Assembly (NCBI RefSeq): GCF_001640025.1
Contig: NC_031671.1
Span: forward strand, 558,001-622,000
Length of the DNA stretch: 64,000 bases
Direction: 5' to 3'
Source of the DNA: Sugiyamaella lignohabitans
Taxonomy: Eukaryota > Ascomycota > Dipodascomycetes > Dipodascales > Trichomonascaceae
The notes beneath the pieces were generated by a model. It made no database searches. It saw only the letters and a list, made by a program, of their open reading frames with translations, and was not told where the DNA came from. Numbering within the stretch: the first letter of the stretch is position 1; each line of letters begins with the position of its first letter. Position numbers and translations under genes: made by a program. Below, piece by piece: positions 20,401-32,385 of this stretch.

Positions 20401-21665
20401 GAATCATGGTGAATAGAGCCCGTTCTCCTTATTTGGATGAAGACTCAGCAGATGAAGTTGCAAAACCCATTTTGAATTTGCTTATGACTTTATTAGTCCA
20501 TAATGGTGAACTTAATACAAAGGATGAAGACACACCTCCACACTACAAGTCCCGTCTGCGACTCGAGGCTTGTGTGAAAATTCTCAAGTTATCTCAGACA
20601 GGTCATTGTTTAAAGCGTATAGGACCTGCCGAACTCAATGTTCTAGGAGTGCTGATTAGAGACAGTCAGTTGCAGGTGCGCGATAGGTTTATACTGAAAC
20701 TAACTACTCTACTGTCAGATGGATCAATTCCAGAACGATTTTTGTGTCTTGTATTTTTTGTTGCAGGAGAGTCCAACAAAATGCTTTCCAACTACTGTAT
20801 TAGGTGGATTAAAGCAAGGGCAGCTCGTCAAGTAAAGAGTAATAGCAGCAGTACTGCCCTTGAAAACTCGTTTGTACGGTTTCTACATGTCCTAGCTCAT
20901 TCAGGAACTGGTGAAGAGTATGAAGAAGGCGAGGATGACAATGAGCAACTGCTAACAAGTCTCTCTCGAGCTGCAAAATATATCATTTTCTTTTTGAAGT
21001 TGATAGCCACCGAGTCAAACATATCCTTGTTGCTTTATCTTTCACAACGGATAAAAGAGTACAAAGATGTTGTTTCGCAGGATAGTGACAGTGAATCATC
21101 TTCATCTGGACTCTACACAGTAGCAGATCTGGCACAAATATGTGTGCTTGAAATGAAAAAGACGAGGGGCTGGGTTCCAGATCCCTGGCCTGGAAAGATT
21201 TCCTTGCCAGCTGATTCTTTTGAACCTATAGAGTCTACAGAAGAGGCTCAAAGAGTATTCAGGGCTGTTTATATTCCAGATAATATCGATGCGCAGCTGA
21301 GGGAGAGCATAAGTAAAGAGTTTCACCATCACGCTAAAGTCAAGCCTGAACCTACTGAAGCCTCCAATGGAAGAGGAACTTCTGCACCAAAGAAAAGAAC
21401 TAGCCAAGGTTCCTCATCGTCATCTGTAAAAACAAAGAAACCAAAGGCAAAGGCGGCAACCAAATTCAAATCTTTGACAAGAGCCTCTGAAGAGTCGGTT
21501 GCGCCCCGACGAAGTAGTCGAGTAGCGACTAAGAAGGTTAATTATATGGTTGAAAACAGTGACAATGAGGACGAAGAAAACGAAGAGGAAGAGGAAGAGA
21601 GCAATAGCGAAGAAGACGAAGAGGAAGAAGGTAGTGATGACGGTAACGATACTGACCAAGATTAA
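17481..21665 (+). CDS. Cohesin-associated HEAT-repeat protein Pds5
   Basis: Three exons, 17481-17555, 17622-17819 and 17895-21665, encode about 1347 aa. Both introns are short (66 and 75 nt) with GTATGT or GTCAGT donors and TACTAAC or ACTAAC branches. The first exon encodes MVLPRLKF and the following segment, and the second carries the conserved LLFAPDAPYKLSE-type block. The body is helical HEAT-repeat protein throughout. The tail has a Lys/Ser-rich basic stretch and then a very acidic end. Pds5 binds cohesin, maintains sister-chromatid cohesion and helps recruit Eco1 and Wpl1 in the nucleus. Length and layout match the family (about 1280 aa in Saccharomyces). MCB-type sites upstream fit cell-cycle control. 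It converges on RCO1 with 223 nt between stops. Confidence 0.95.
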
Positions 21666-21888
21666 AACTCGATAATCTCTGAGAACACCGATGGTCGACT
21701 AATGTGGAGTAATAATTGGAGGAATAACGATTCGGCCGGAGGTCACGTCAAGTTAATTAAGTTGTAATAATACTGCAGTCACACGAAGCCATACTATTTA
21801 GAGAAATCTAATGCAAAATTTTCATTTATGATACAAAATATATACTATTAACAGCGGATCGTAAAAATGAAGATGCGATGGGACTGGT

Positions 21889-24257
21889 TTACTTCTCTAG
21901 CAAAAACTTGACTAGCTTGTCTTTACCCTTGATTTGCATGAGACGTTTGATGATTCGTAACTGATCACGTTCGCTGTCCAGGACTTCATCGTCAACAGAC
22001 GAATTACTGGTAAGAGCATCTCTATCAGAGTCAGTGACGGAACCAGCCAAGCTACTCCTAGCACTACTTCGACCGTTTGTGTGTCTTGGAGGACTGGGAG
22101 AACCAGTGTCCGGTTTTATATAGACACTAGGGCCTTGTGGAGCAGGATTACTATCAGGAAGTTCTTCAAGAGCAGCCGAAACAAGGACATTAATGTTTTC
22201 TTTGCCAATTGCTACTTTGACACTAGGATCACCGTCTGATTGCAAATAAGCTAGATTGCGTACTGCCTGTTGGACATCAAGACTTTTTGTTGCCAGTTCG
22301 TCGAGTGCGACAAGAATGTCTGATCTGATAGAATCTGGGTATGGCTCGTCGTATGAATCGTGTACAGCTTCGATGAAATCCAATTTGATACCTCTCGAAG
22401 GCAGCCGATAAAGAACACCATTTGAAAGGAATGTCTTTTCCGATCCTTTATTGATTCTAGAGGCGACTCCGATCCTGGTGTCGTAATTGTCAAAGAAAGG
22501 AATGTCTTGAACAAAGCCTTCTTCTTCCTCATCTGACGAGTCGAGAACTTCGACGTTACCGTCGTTTTTGAAGCCTCGTTGCAGAACAGTATCGACGACC
22601 TTGTACTTTCGTGGTCTCCTAGGCAGTTTGGTGGCCTGGTCAGCATGATTAGGACACTTCCAGCGGGATCCAATAGTCCACGTAGGAGAAGGTAAACAAT
22701 CGACATGCCAGTTTAAAGGGCATACATCGCAACTAACCATCGTACCTCGTAAAGCCGACTCATTGCATCGATAACACATTCTTGGTCGTCCGTTTTTGTC
22801 TAACAATTTCAATGGGTCGTTTTCGTCTTTCGAAGTTGCTTTGGGCTTATTAACTTTTGGAATCTCGTCTTCGTACTCGCCAAGCTGGTTCATGCTGACA
22901 CCTTCAAATCTCTCGCGAATATTTTTCGGCAGTTTATACTGAACAGGGTTTCTCCTTTCCAGTTGATTTAAGAGTTTGCTAAATAAACCGTTACGGTAAG
23001 CTGGTGGAGGGTTGCGTCTAGTATAACACTCGTTACAATACCACTCGTCATCAGGCAGATTCTCTTCTTCTAGAGGTGGGTTCACACAGGTAAAGTGAAA
23101 GGATCGAGGACAAGTTTCACAGCAGAGAAACTTGCCAAGACCACCACAGGCTGAACAGTAGTCATTATTTGTCTGTTGCTGTTAGTAATCAAATAAACAC
23201 AGGAATGTGGATAAGGTGTACACAAACTTACGATTTCTTCCTTTGCCTGCTGCTGTTGCTGCTGCTGTTGCTGTTGCTGTTGTTGAACTTGCAACACCAC
23301 TTGTCTTGGCTGAGACCGTCCCTGGTCTTTTTGAAGTTCGCCAAACCCAAACGGGTTTTCACGTACTTTCTGTGGACTTCTATTTTAAAATGTTAGTAAT
23401 TGCACTCTACCACTGTCATAAATCACAAATCTCACGTACAAAGTAATCTTTACTTTTTTCGTCTTTCGTTCCGTTGGAGGTGGAGTCGACGCTCTGCCAT
23501 TTCGCTTTGGAGTCAGCCTTGTCTGGACCAAAGGCGACTGTGGTTGTTGTCCAGCTGGCGGTAAAGACGGGGTTGTTTCTTTCCGAAGGCTGTGTCGGGT
23601 ATGTTGAGAAGGGCTCGGAGAAGAGTCTTGTTTGGTCCTAGTCAGGCCCAAATCTTCCTTGGCCTTTTCATAATAGTTTATAGTCTGTTGGTTGTTGAAC
23701 CTCGACGACCGACGGACATCGCTATTAGATGCTAATGTGTTGAATAGTTCAGTTTTTAGTCTGATTTTGAACTTTTCTTCTTTTTCGTTGGGTGTTGTGT
23801 TCGAGCCGCCATTTGTTTCGTTTATACCGGTAGAACCGGTTGTATTATTTGTTTCGTTCACACCATAGGCACCATTTGTACCATCTGCACCGGTTGTAGC
23901 GGCTAAAACCGAGTTGCCCTCTATCAGGTCAGAAGCGGAAGTCGGTGTTTGTACCAGTGGCTGTGGTTGAGGTAATGGACTGGATCTAGACCGATCCGAA
24001 TCGTCCTCTTCAGGAGTCACGGTGCCACTGATACCAGTAGAAGTAAACCCAGAAGTGATGCCATTACTGGCTCTGGTACTATTATTGCCAGCTCCTAGGG
24101 GATGAGAGGTATGTGATTTTCGAGCCTTTTTAGACAAACCAGTCTGACCAAGACCAAAGGCATTATGGTTAGCAGGAGGTAACGAACCAATAGGGAGGCC
24201 ACCGACGCCAAGAGGAGCAGACGCCAGGGGCGGTTCTTGCCAGTCCTCCGGCACCAT
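21889..24257 (-). CDS. PHD-finger protein, RCO1-like (Rpd3S subunit)
   Basis: Three exons, 23440-24257, 23232-23379 and 21889-23172, encode about 749 aa. The two introns are 60 and 59 nt with GTACGT or GTAAGT donors and TACTAAC branches. The N-terminal third is Ser/Thr/Asn/Pro-rich. A glutamine run of about 13 residues (mixed CAG/CAA) sits just before the first PHD finger (about Cys328 to Cys371, ending WYCNEC). A second PHD finger spans about residues 455-498. Two PHD fingers with this spacing and a C-terminal helical domain fit Rco1, which with Eaf3 directs the Rpd3S deacetylase to H3K36-methylated chromatin and represses cryptic transcription. Cti6 is the main alternative but has one PHD finger. 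Confidence 0.88.
23245..23285 (-). repeat. CAG/CAA glutamine repeat in RCO1
   Basis: Mixed CAG/CAA triplets encoding about 13 Gln immediately upstream of the first PHD finger. It could vary in length between strains. Confidence 0.8.
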
Positions 24258-25411
24258 ATTATATACAATATCAGCTCAACCGTGAAGCTAGCGGTTGTAG
24301 ATTAGCAGTTTTAAGTCAGGTAAATGTCCAAATTGTGCTTCTTGCAAGAAAAAAAGGATGTTGACACAACAAAAGAGCAGCAATAGACAGAAATGCAGCC
24401 AGCTGACAAGAAACCAACAGATGAAAAACCAACAAACCAGAAATCAAATGAGAAATCAACAGACGAAAAATCAACAGATAACCAATCAACAGAACTACAG
24501 ATCCAGTCGTCAAACGGTCAAAAAAACAGTTGTTGAGAGATGAAGCGTTGACAAATCAGTCGGATCAAACCCAACAAAGCAAAATACGAATACGAGAAAA
24601 TCGATAAGCAACAACTCAATAAAAATCTCTGGAAAAGAAATAAAATAGATAGTAAAAGTGATGAAAAATACTAGCAGCACCGAATCAAATCTCCATCAAG
24701 AAACAGACTGACGCCACCATAAGCTTTGCAAGATAAGCTTTGCTGTCGAATGAAATGGAACAAATAAGTGGTGTGGGTCCTGGTCGGTTGTGATCGGTCA
24801 GCACTTCAGTATACAGAGCCCGTGCGTATCAGACAAGACCAATTTAGATCAAAAACAAGTTTTTAAAGGATCACAGAGTTTAGAAGAAGTGATAAAGAGC
24901 AGAAAAAGAGGAAAACAAAGCACGGAAGCTTGTGAACGCAATAATCTCGCAGGAACTGCTAGTTTGCAGCGCGATCTGTAGAATGGGATAATTACCAGGG
25001 AGAATAAATAGCAAGAATGAAAAAAGAGCAGTCTCCAAACACAGGGCTCGATACCAGAACTAACAGTGGTACAGTCACGAGCGAATTGTGGAAAAGTGGG
25101 TTCGCAAAATCACTAATCGGACAGCCAGCAGGGATTTCACGTACTGGAGAAAGAGCGCGTTTCTGAGTACTCGCAGCAGCAGCAGAAACGCACATTGCGG
25201 TCAGGAAGAGAGGCAAGGGTACACCGACCAACAGGCGCTCAAATGAACCACGCTCCACCAACCCCTGTCACAAAAGCCCATAAACGACCCGATCCAACAA
25301 CCGGTTCACGAAATACCACAACAAATCCCATGTAACACCGCAACACCCGGCCACGGGCCCGAACTACGAGTGCCGGGCCGCTAAAATAGGGTCGCCGCTG
25401 CGACCGGGCCG
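24258..25411. other. Intergenic, A/C-rich low-complexity DNA
   Basis: Upstream of RCO1. At about 24395-24505 a loose tandem repeat of AAATCAACAGA-like units runs for about 110 nt. No supported gene on either strand; an 89-codon minus-strand frame at 24992-25261 has no recognisable feature. Confidence 0.45.
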
Positions 25412-25568
25412 TGCCTCCGGCGGCTGGGGCTCCGCCCCAGACCCTGGTTGTGCTCGCTTCGCGAGCTTCTCGGGGCCCCAAATGAGCTCTGGGGATGCCC
25501 GACGCCCGACTCGAGCGAAGCGAGAGGAGCAACCAGGGTCTGGGGCGGAGCCCCAGCCGCCGGAGGCA
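25412..25568 (+). repeat. Complete GFE with longer core
   Basis: 157 bp. The left arm carries the variant hairpin GCTCGC-TTC-GCGAGC and the right arm CTCGAGCGAAGCGAG. The core is longer and includes GGGGCCCCAAATGAGCTC. It lies 91 nt beyond the stop of the EBP1-like gene. Confidence 0.95.
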
Positions 25569-25658
25569 GACCCTCCTCCGCGTGGAGAAGAGTATGTGAT
25601 TTGTAGATTAGCTTTTACAGGACAACACCACAGGCGATGGTGCGAGTGTGGTTGGTGT

Positions 25659-27271
25659 TTAGGCAGAAGCAGGAGCGGCAGCAGCGTCGGCAGCCTTCTT
25701 CTTGTTCTTCTTGCTGGCCTTGAGGGGCTTGGATAGGACGTCGAGGACAGACTCGTCGGTGACTTTCTTGTCGGTCTTGATTTTAGCGAAGTCAGGGGTC
25801 ACGGGGCCGGCGAATTTGATGGTACCGGTCTTAGTGAGGGCGATGGTGGTGAAGAATTGGACCACGGTTTGTCCCTCCTTCTCGTAGAACACCTCGTAGG
25901 GTATGATGAGTCCGTGGTTTTGACACTCTTGCAAACCCATACGGGCCTTTTTAGCATCGTCAAGCGAACGAAGGGAGAATGGGAACGAACCGGCCTTCTT
26001 TTGAACCTCGGAGAATGTGGCACGAGATGTTCTCAACTTCAATTGATAGGTGATATCGGCCTTCTTATAAACGGTAGTAGGGGTCTCGTCAGCACGAGAT
26101 TTACCGTCACCAGTGGAAACAAGAATATCAACTCCGTAGACCTCACCCTCTTCGAAAGTAAAGGTCTCGAACTCTCTACGTTGAGACTCAGAGGGGTTGA
26201 GGATGATTCTCTTCTTACCATCAACAACGTTTCTGGATTGCTCATTAGAAAGCATACCTTCAAGAGCCTTAACACCGTACTCGCTGGTCACCTTGTCAAC
26301 GATCTTAGTAACATCCCAGTTCTTGTTACCTGGCTTGATAGTACGAATAGCAGCCTCGGTAGCGTACCAAGCAGCGGCAATAGCATCGGCAACGGGGCCA
26401 GAAACCTCACCACCACCAACAACAACAGTATCACCGACAATTGATGCGAATCCGTCGACTTGAGCACCAAGAGTGATCTTGACAACGTCTCCAGCCTTTA
26501 AAGTGATCTCGGCCTCTTTATCAGTAGGCAAGGGAGACAAATGAGCAACAACATTGTTGGGAGAAACAGAGGTGGGGAAAGCAATACCCTTGATAATGTC
26601 CTTCTTGCCCTTGTAAATCTTGCTGGTCTCCTCAAGCAATTGACGGTCTCCCTCGGTGGTAAGATCAATGATCTTGGCTCCCTCGACAGCCAATGCCTTG
26701 ATATTGGCAAGAACTTTGGCGGAAATGTCTCCGGCAGTCTTGTACTTGGTGACAACGTCGGAGTTGGAAAGGGAGTAATCAGCTGGTACTTGTTAGATCC
26801 TGGTACTTTCTGGGGGTGGGGTCTGCCTCCGGCGGCTGGGGCTCCGCCCCAGACCCTGGTTGCTCGAGCTACGCTCGAGAATGGAATCGCCTTCTCAGAT
26901 ATAATAATGAAATCGGTTTGAGAAAGTCGCATGGATGTTCGATGGACGTTGCATTTGGGATTCATATCAGATTCTGCTGCTCCAGCTGGGTTTAGAGATC
27001 TATGGTCATTTCATCTCCTGTTTCAGCTGAATCAATCCATGCTCGTTCAAAGGATCTGGGAGAACAAATTCAAACAAAAGCCATTTGGATTCGACTGGAT
27101 TCAACCCCAATTGATTGCAGGATGCTCAAATTGCTGTCTCAACAAATTCGATCTCCCAACCACTTCTTGTGGTATTTCGAATTATGCACTCCAATTGATC
27201 TCTACACACAAGCACTCCACGTATTTGCAACACAACTTCCTCTTTAGCTGCTACTTACGTTCGGTAGACAT
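25659..27271 (-). CDS. EBP1/PA2G4-like protein (inactive methionine aminopeptidase fold)
   Basis: Two exons, 27259-27271 (MSTE plus one base) and 25659-26782, encode about 378 aa. The 476-nt intron has a GTAAGT donor and a CTAAC branch, and it contains a GFE left arm. The protein has the pita-bread fold of type II methionine aminopeptidases but keeps few metal ligands. It begins DYSLSNSDVVTKYKTAG and has blocks NNVVAHLSPLP and FEEGEVYGVDI. It ends in a Lys-rich tail (KASKKNKKK) followed by Ala, typical of PA2G4/EBP1 and fission yeast Cdb4. Relatives bind ribosomes and rRNA and act in ribosome biogenesis and translation. Arx1 is related but much longer. A CACGTG site lies about 100 nt upstream. 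Confidence 0.9.
26824..26880 (+). repeat. GFE left arm inside EBP1-like intron
   Basis: L arm with shortened second hairpin (GCTCGAGCTACGCTCGAG), 41 nt inside the acceptor side of the intron 26783-27258; it is antisense relative to copies after stop codons. Confidence 0.93.
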
Positions 27272-27744
27272 GTTTAATAGTTGATATAACGAATGAATCG
27301 GATGCGATCTCTCTCCGCTTGATCTGTCTTTTGTTGTACTCTGAAAAACTGCGAGAGGGTATATTAGGGTATGTCACGTGAGAAGGACCCTGAATTATCT
27401 CTACCTTTTTTCTGTTGTGAACTCTTTCTCTCGTTATTTGACCTAACATGTTTTTGGTGTAGGCCTACATTCCTGAATCTTCTGAGTAGCAGTTTAGCAG
27501 AAATGGCTGGATGGAAAGGCCGGATTGAGGGAGAAAGACCAGTTGCCAGAAGTATCCCGGCTGCCGAGAATCGAATCGGACCTTAGGAAGATCCAGATGT
27601 TAGACGGGAGAGAATATATTTTTGTATATTAGAGAGAACCAGGTGATTAGCAGACCAGAGAATGGATGAAGTAAGGACAGAGAAGTAGGAAGATAAAAAG
27701 CTTGTGATTGAGTTGAGTCGATTGACGGAACTTTGCTATCCGTG
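27272..27744. other. Intergenic, EBP1-like promoter
   Basis: It holds GTCACGTGA at about 27374, a Cbf1-type site. No gene is called; the 71-codon frame at 27371-27586 is not convincing. Confidence 0.45.
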
Positions 27745-28650
27745 TGTGAGGTTGTACTCCAACTACCTCAAGAAGATGTTATTCACAATTGGCACCGTAA
27801 CTTCTTGATTTGAATTGAGGCGGTCGGTGGTTACGGATATAATGCAAGAGAAAGTAAGCAGAAATGAATTTAAGAGCTTCTTTTTTTGATAGTTTCAATG
27901 CCAGATTGGCGGCAGTCAGCGAAGAACTCTTCAACTATAAATTTAGGCCGGGCGATAGCGAAAATATTCTGAAAAAGAGAGACTTCTCAGTTCCGTAAGA
28001 GTTCAAGTCTTATGACATAGATGAATTACTCCCAATTTTATTTTTGACCCATCTGCCACTTTGTTTTAAGACCGTTGTTCTCTTCAGAAGGTAGTAAATT
28101 CAAACTCAGTTATTATGAGTCGTACTACGTCGACAAATATCGGCATCTCAACAAAAGGCCTGAAAATACTTTCGTGAATGTGAATTTGATCAATTCCATT
28201 CACGCAAGGAAGTATTATTTCCCATTATACGAGGTATTAAAGGAAGGCGAAATCAATATCATTATAACCGAACGTATGAATGACTACATTCCTATCATCG
28301 ATTTTATGGAAAGATTGGCAAGTGAGCTCAATCGTGAAGATATCTCAGTTGAAGAAGAGGCCAAGGTTCGTCGAGATCTGCAGCTTTTGTATAAAACGGT
28401 CAAAGAGAACTACCAACAAATACATGAACTGGGCGTATTCCACAAATATGGCAGAAAAGATGGTATTATGGTTTGTGCTGATAATGATGTTGTTCTCGCG
28501 AATTTCCAGTATAGTTTTAGAGAAGTTAGTATAGATGTTGACTTTTCAGTTGACTGGAAAAAACTGAAAACGCTGTTCAAGACAGTTGAGAACCACCCGA
28601 AGGAAAAGCCTCGAAAAGGAGAAGAAGATACTACTACTAAAGAATCTTAG
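27745..28650 (+). pseudogene. Broken copy A of the kinase-like gene family
   Basis: The plus strand carries a decayed copy of the gene at 29768-32011. It starts at the segment corresponding to KVYLQLPLEDVIHNWHRN, with stops and frameshifts up to about 28075. A 191-codon open stretch follows (28075-28650) with no ATG at its start. An internal deletion joins the middle region directly to the C-terminal kinase-like domain, removing several hundred residues. The surviving C-terminus is close to the intact copies, so the decay looks recent. Orientation is opposite to the other copies. Confidence 0.85.
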
Positions 28651-28766
28651 ATTATTATTGTCACTTTTCAGAATAAGTATACTGGTGGGTCATTAATTTC
28701 TGAGGAATGGCGACGAGCGTGAATCGAGTTGTTAAATAGATCTGAGTTAGTTAAATACATAGGAAG

Positions 28767-28831
28767 CTTCCGGCGGTCTGCGGCTTTTCCCCAGACCCCG
28801 TGGTCACTCGCGGTTGTTCCCAGAGTGGGAT
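28767..28831 (+). repeat. Degenerate GFE left arm at the edge of copy A
   Basis: TTCCGGCGGTCTGCGGC...CCCCAGACCCCGTGG and CACTCGCGGTTGTTCCCAGAG are recognisable but decayed. The same decayed sequence recurs inverted at 33253, so it was duplicated with the kinase-like unit. Confidence 0.8.
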
Positions 28832-29076
28832 TGTGGCTTCATCAAATGGCCCTAACGAGAGGAAATAAATTTGTCTCATTCACACATTCGTTCCCATGTT
28901 ATTGTTTGGTGATAATATTTTGCATCTACAGACTATAGTGAGAATTCTGGTGATAAGCTCCTTTTACAAATTTAAATATAGACCGACTGGCAAATGGCAA
29001 ATACAACAGAGAAAATTACAAATTTTTATGCCTTTAAATTCTGATATCTGAACAGGCTGGTGGGCTAGCATAGCGA
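28832..29076. other. Spacer between copies A and B
   Basis: AT-rich; nothing recognisable. Confidence 0.4.
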
Positions 29077-29711
29077 TTACCAAATACCAATGTGGACTAC
29101 CATAGCATAATTCAGATCAGAGCTAGACTGAAAATAAATTAATCCTACTATTGTATAATCCTGATTCTGATAATCTAATAAGTCTATGTCCTTCATTGAG
29201 TGGATGGAATCAATCAAGATTACATCCACGAAATATTCAGCCCCTTTGTCGATATGCCGATATTTGTCGACCTCGAACGATACATCATAACCGAGGTCAA
29301 CTTTACTAACTTCAGCAAATAATAATGGTGTTAACACAAAGTTGCCGATGGTCAAAAATAAACTTGGGACTAATTCATCTGTGTCATAAGATTTGAACTC
29401 TGACGGAACTGAGGAGTCTCTCTAATCCAGATCATTTTCGTTCATAATCTACGCTAAGATCATACTGCTAGACTTCTTCGCTGACGCTGTTCAAATCGGG
29501 TATTAAGACTATCAATATAGAAGCTCTTAAATTCATCTCTGCTTACTTCCCTTGCACTATATCCGTAGCCACCGACCGTCTCAATCCGAACCAAATCATT
29601 ACGGTCCCAATTGTTAATGACATCTTCTAGAGGTAGCTGTAGATAAACTTTGACGGCATGTGAAGACCAGCGACCACCCCTCCAGTCTTCTCCATTCACG
29701 CTCGTCGCCAT
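29077..29711 (-). pseudogene. Broken copy B of the kinase-like gene family
   Basis: A truncated minus-strand fragment with two open pieces. At 29460-29711 it starts near DWRGGRWSSHAVKVYL. At 29077-29355 it covers the VDKYRH...IYFQSSSDLN region. The pieces are out of frame with each other and both ends of the gene are missing. The sequence differs more from the intact copies than they differ from each other, so this is an older copy. Its left part is fused to the shared 3' flank (CGTCGCCATTCCTCAG) of the family. Confidence 0.8.
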
Positions 29712-29767
29712 TCCTCAGAAATTAATGACCCACCAGTATACTTATTCTGAAAACTGATAATAATAAT

Positions 29768-32011
29768 CTAACACTCTTTAATAATAGTATCTTCTTCTCC
29801 TTTTCGAGGCTTTTCCTTCGGGTGGTTCTCAACCCTCTCAAACAGCACTTTCAAGTTTTTCCAGTCAACTGAAAAGTCAACATTTTCACTAACTTCTGTT
29901 AAACTATACTGGAAATTCGCAAGTACAACATCATTAGCAGCACGAACCATAATACCATCCTTTCGGCCATATTTGTGGAATACGCCCAGTTCATGTATTT
30001 GTTGGTAGTTCTCTTTGACCGTTTTATACAAAAGCTGCAGATCTCGACGAACCTTGACCTCTTCTTCAACTGAGATATCTTCACGATTGAGCTCACTTGC
30101 CAATCTTTCCATAAAATCGATGATAGGAATGTATTCATTCATACTTTCGGTTACAATGATATTGATTTCGCCTTCCTTTAATACTTCGTATAAATGGGGA
30201 ATAATACCCCCCTGAACATCGTTAAGCTTCTCAAATGCCAATTTTTCGGCAGAAAAAAGATGTTCCACACACTTTGGGTAACATCTAAGAGTGGCAAAAG
30301 TTCCATTCACTGTGGCGAGCTTCTTAATGATAGGTCTATAACTTCTCATCGCCTGATTCATCAATTTATCCCAATCAGCGGGGAATAGAAAGCGTCCTAG
30401 ATCGGGCTTTGGTCTAACTACCCGCTCCAGCCTACGTACATCTAAGTTGATTGGGGGCAACCGGCGATCTTTAGAGTGCTTGTCAGGTATAAAAAACTCA
30501 GTGTGACGAATGATATTAACCGGCGAAAATCCCATAGCATCGGGGGTTGGAAGAATTGAAAACGGATTCGTCTCCATCTTTATATCCATTGCAATGGACT
30601 TACCCCGTTTAATTGGATCTTCGCTCGACCAGTGTGTTAGATAAGCAGCTATCGCGTGTCTCACAGTGGGCTCTGTAGAGTCGTGATTAAGCCGGAATAT
30701 ATCGTAATTCAGCCGACAATCCTTGTATCCAGTAACATCAATGAAGAATGTTTCATAAAAGCTGGATACTATGTAATGAGTAAGTTTGGACTTCTGTAGA
30801 TGGAACCGAAGCTCATCCATTACTAAATACCAATGTGGACTGCCATAACATAAATTCAAATCAGAGCTAGACTGAAAATAAATCACTCCCACAGTCATGT
30901 CCATCCGATCAGTGAAGCATTTTTTCATATTCACTGCATGAATGGAATCGATCAAATTCACATTCACAAAAGTATATTCAGGCCCATTGTTGAGATGCCG
31001 ATATTTGTCGACGTAGTACGACTCATAATAACTGAGGTCAAATTTACTACCTTCAGAAAAAAACAACGGTCTTAAAACAAAGTCGCAGATGGTCAAAAAT
31101 ATACTTGGGAGTAATTCATCTGTGTCATAAGACTTGAACTCTGACGAAACTGAGTAGTCTCTCTTTTTCAGAATACGTTCGCTATCGCCCGGCTCATATT
31201 TATAGTTGTAGAATTCTTCGCTGACTGCCGCCAATCTTGCATTAAAACTATCAATAAAGAAGCTCTTAAATTCATCTCTGCTTACTTCCCTTGCATTATA
31301 TCCGTAGCCTCCGACCGTCTCAATCCGAACCAGATCATTACGGTGCCAATTGTGAATAACATCCTCTAGAGGTAATTGAAGGTAGACTTTGACTGCATGT
31401 GAAGACCAACGACCACCCCTCCAGTCTTGTCCACTACGTAGCAATCTCTCTGGGGTAAGGAGTCGCTCAAAGTCTTTGTAGGGGCCCTGATTGATGAACG
31501 TTTGATACTCAGAAGCAGCACGACTCTCAAGCAGATATCGCTCTCCCATTCTCGCGTACTTTACATCATAGACATGCTTAGCAGTAGCCCACTGAGTGTG
31601 AAAGTCACGTCTTAATTGCTGTAAATCTGGGTTACTGTCAATGATTTGACTTATAACCTTTTTTTTACCCTTCTCCTGTTCCTCTTCCCATACCGCTACA
31701 GGGTTAATACAATTATCCAATTCAGGATAAAGTGAGCCGTCAATGTATTCTTCGGTCGATGGCTTCCATGTATAACGGGTAAATATCAGAGTACGGAGAT
31801 CAGACTTGAGTTCGGCCTGGATGCGCCCAGATTGAGCCAAAGGACTGTTATCATCATCTTTCACTTCGTAAAGCTGCAAATCATATTGATTCTCAAGCTG
31901 GAAGGGAGTGAAGAAGGCTTCGCTGAGAATCGGTACATCCTTGTACTCACCGTCAACATAATCATATAATCGGCGTGTAACCGGGGGACGAGAGTGATTT
32001 TTGTCAGCCAT
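29768..32011 (-). CDS. Unrecognised protein with kinase-like C-terminus, copy C
   Basis: An intact frame of about 747 aa starts at ATG 32011 (MADKN), the first Met shared with copy D. The frame is open for 29 more codons upstream but without an ATG. I do not recognise the N-terminal half (about residues 1-300, with DWRGGRWSSHAVKVYLQL). A middle region (SPHWYLVMDELRFHLQKSKL, then YIVSSFYETFFIDV) has the helix-strand rhythm seen after the active site of PD-(D/E)XK-type folds, but no E-x-K. The last 180 residues are kinase-like. IHELGVFHKYGRKDGIMV (about 672-689) sits where HRD would be and LANFQ where DFG would be. The catalytic Asp residues are missing, so it is a pseudokinase at best. Codon use is more AT-rich than in neighbouring genes. 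Confidence 0.75.
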   Translation of the reverse strand: MADKNHSRPPVTRRLYDYVDGEYKDVPILSEAFFTPFQLENQYDLQLYEVKDDDNSPLAQSGRIQAELKSDLRTLIFTRYTWKPSTEEYIDGSLYPELDNCINPVAVWEEEQEKGKKKVISQIIDSNPDLQQLRRDFHTQWATAKHVYDVKYARMGERYLLESRAASEYQTFINQGPYKDFERLLTPERLLRSGQDWRGGRWSSHAVKVYLQLPLEDVIHNWHRNDLVRIETVGGYGYNAREVSRDEFKSFFIDSFNARLAAVSEEFYNYKYEPGDSERILKKRDYSVSSEFKSYDTDELLPSIFLTICDFVLRPLFFSEGSKFDLSYYESYYVDKYRHLNNGPEYTFVNVNLIDSIHAVNMKKCFTDRMDMTVGVIYFQSSSDLNLCYGSPHWYLVMDELRFHLQKSKLTHYIVSSFYETFFIDVTGYKDCRLNYDIFRLNHDSTEPTVRHAIAAYLTHWSSEDPIKRGKSIAMDIKMETNPFSILPTPDAMGFSPVNIIRHTEFFIPDKHSKDRRLPPINLDVRRLERVVRPKPDLGRFLFPADWDKLMNQAMRSYRPIIKKLATVNGTFATLRCYPKCVEHLFSAEKLAFEKLNDVQGGIIPHLYEVLKEGEINIIVTESMNEYIPIIDFMERLASELNREDISVEEEVKVRRDLQLLYKTVKENYQQIHELGVFHKYGRKDGIMVRAANDVVLANFQYSLTEVSENVDFSVDWKNLKVLFERVENHPKEKPRKGEEDTIIKEC

Positions 32012-32385
32012 TAGATTGTTGCAAAGTTCATAATTGTGAACTACTAACTCTTGTTTATGGGCACACGGCGAGAAGCGAGTAGTGCATATAACTTTCAATG
32101 AAATTGCTACGTGGCAGGTATACTATGATGTCCACAATTTTAATTTATTTTTATGCTGTTCCGTATCTGAGTGTTATGTGTTACCTTCATAGCAAGTATT
32201 ATGTTTGAACATTTAACATCAGAACTGTAGACCATAGACTAGACTGAGTCAACGAACGTAACCAGCAAAATCAGTATACTAGTAGAGACACCTACTCACC
32301 TGCTCCAGGTTACGATCCAAAACTACTCAGAGAACCAATTAAACGAGCAGTAAACGAGCAGCTGCTCAAAATGAAACCGAAGTTC
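32012..32385. promoter_or_regulatory. Divergent intergenic region of unit 1
   Basis: Shared upstream region between copy C (minus strand) and the broken plus-strand partner. It is homologous to 35691-36060 in unit 2. Confidence 0.5.

Noticed and set aside
25659..27271. Arx1 as identity of the aminopeptidase-fold protein
   Set aside because: Arx1 is far longer; the 378-residue length, the start and the Lys-rich tail match EBP1/PA2G4.
31982..32098. N-terminal extension of kinase-like copy C to 32098
   Set aside because: The frame is open but has no ATG and is closed by a stop just upstream; the shared Met at 32011/35690 is preferred.
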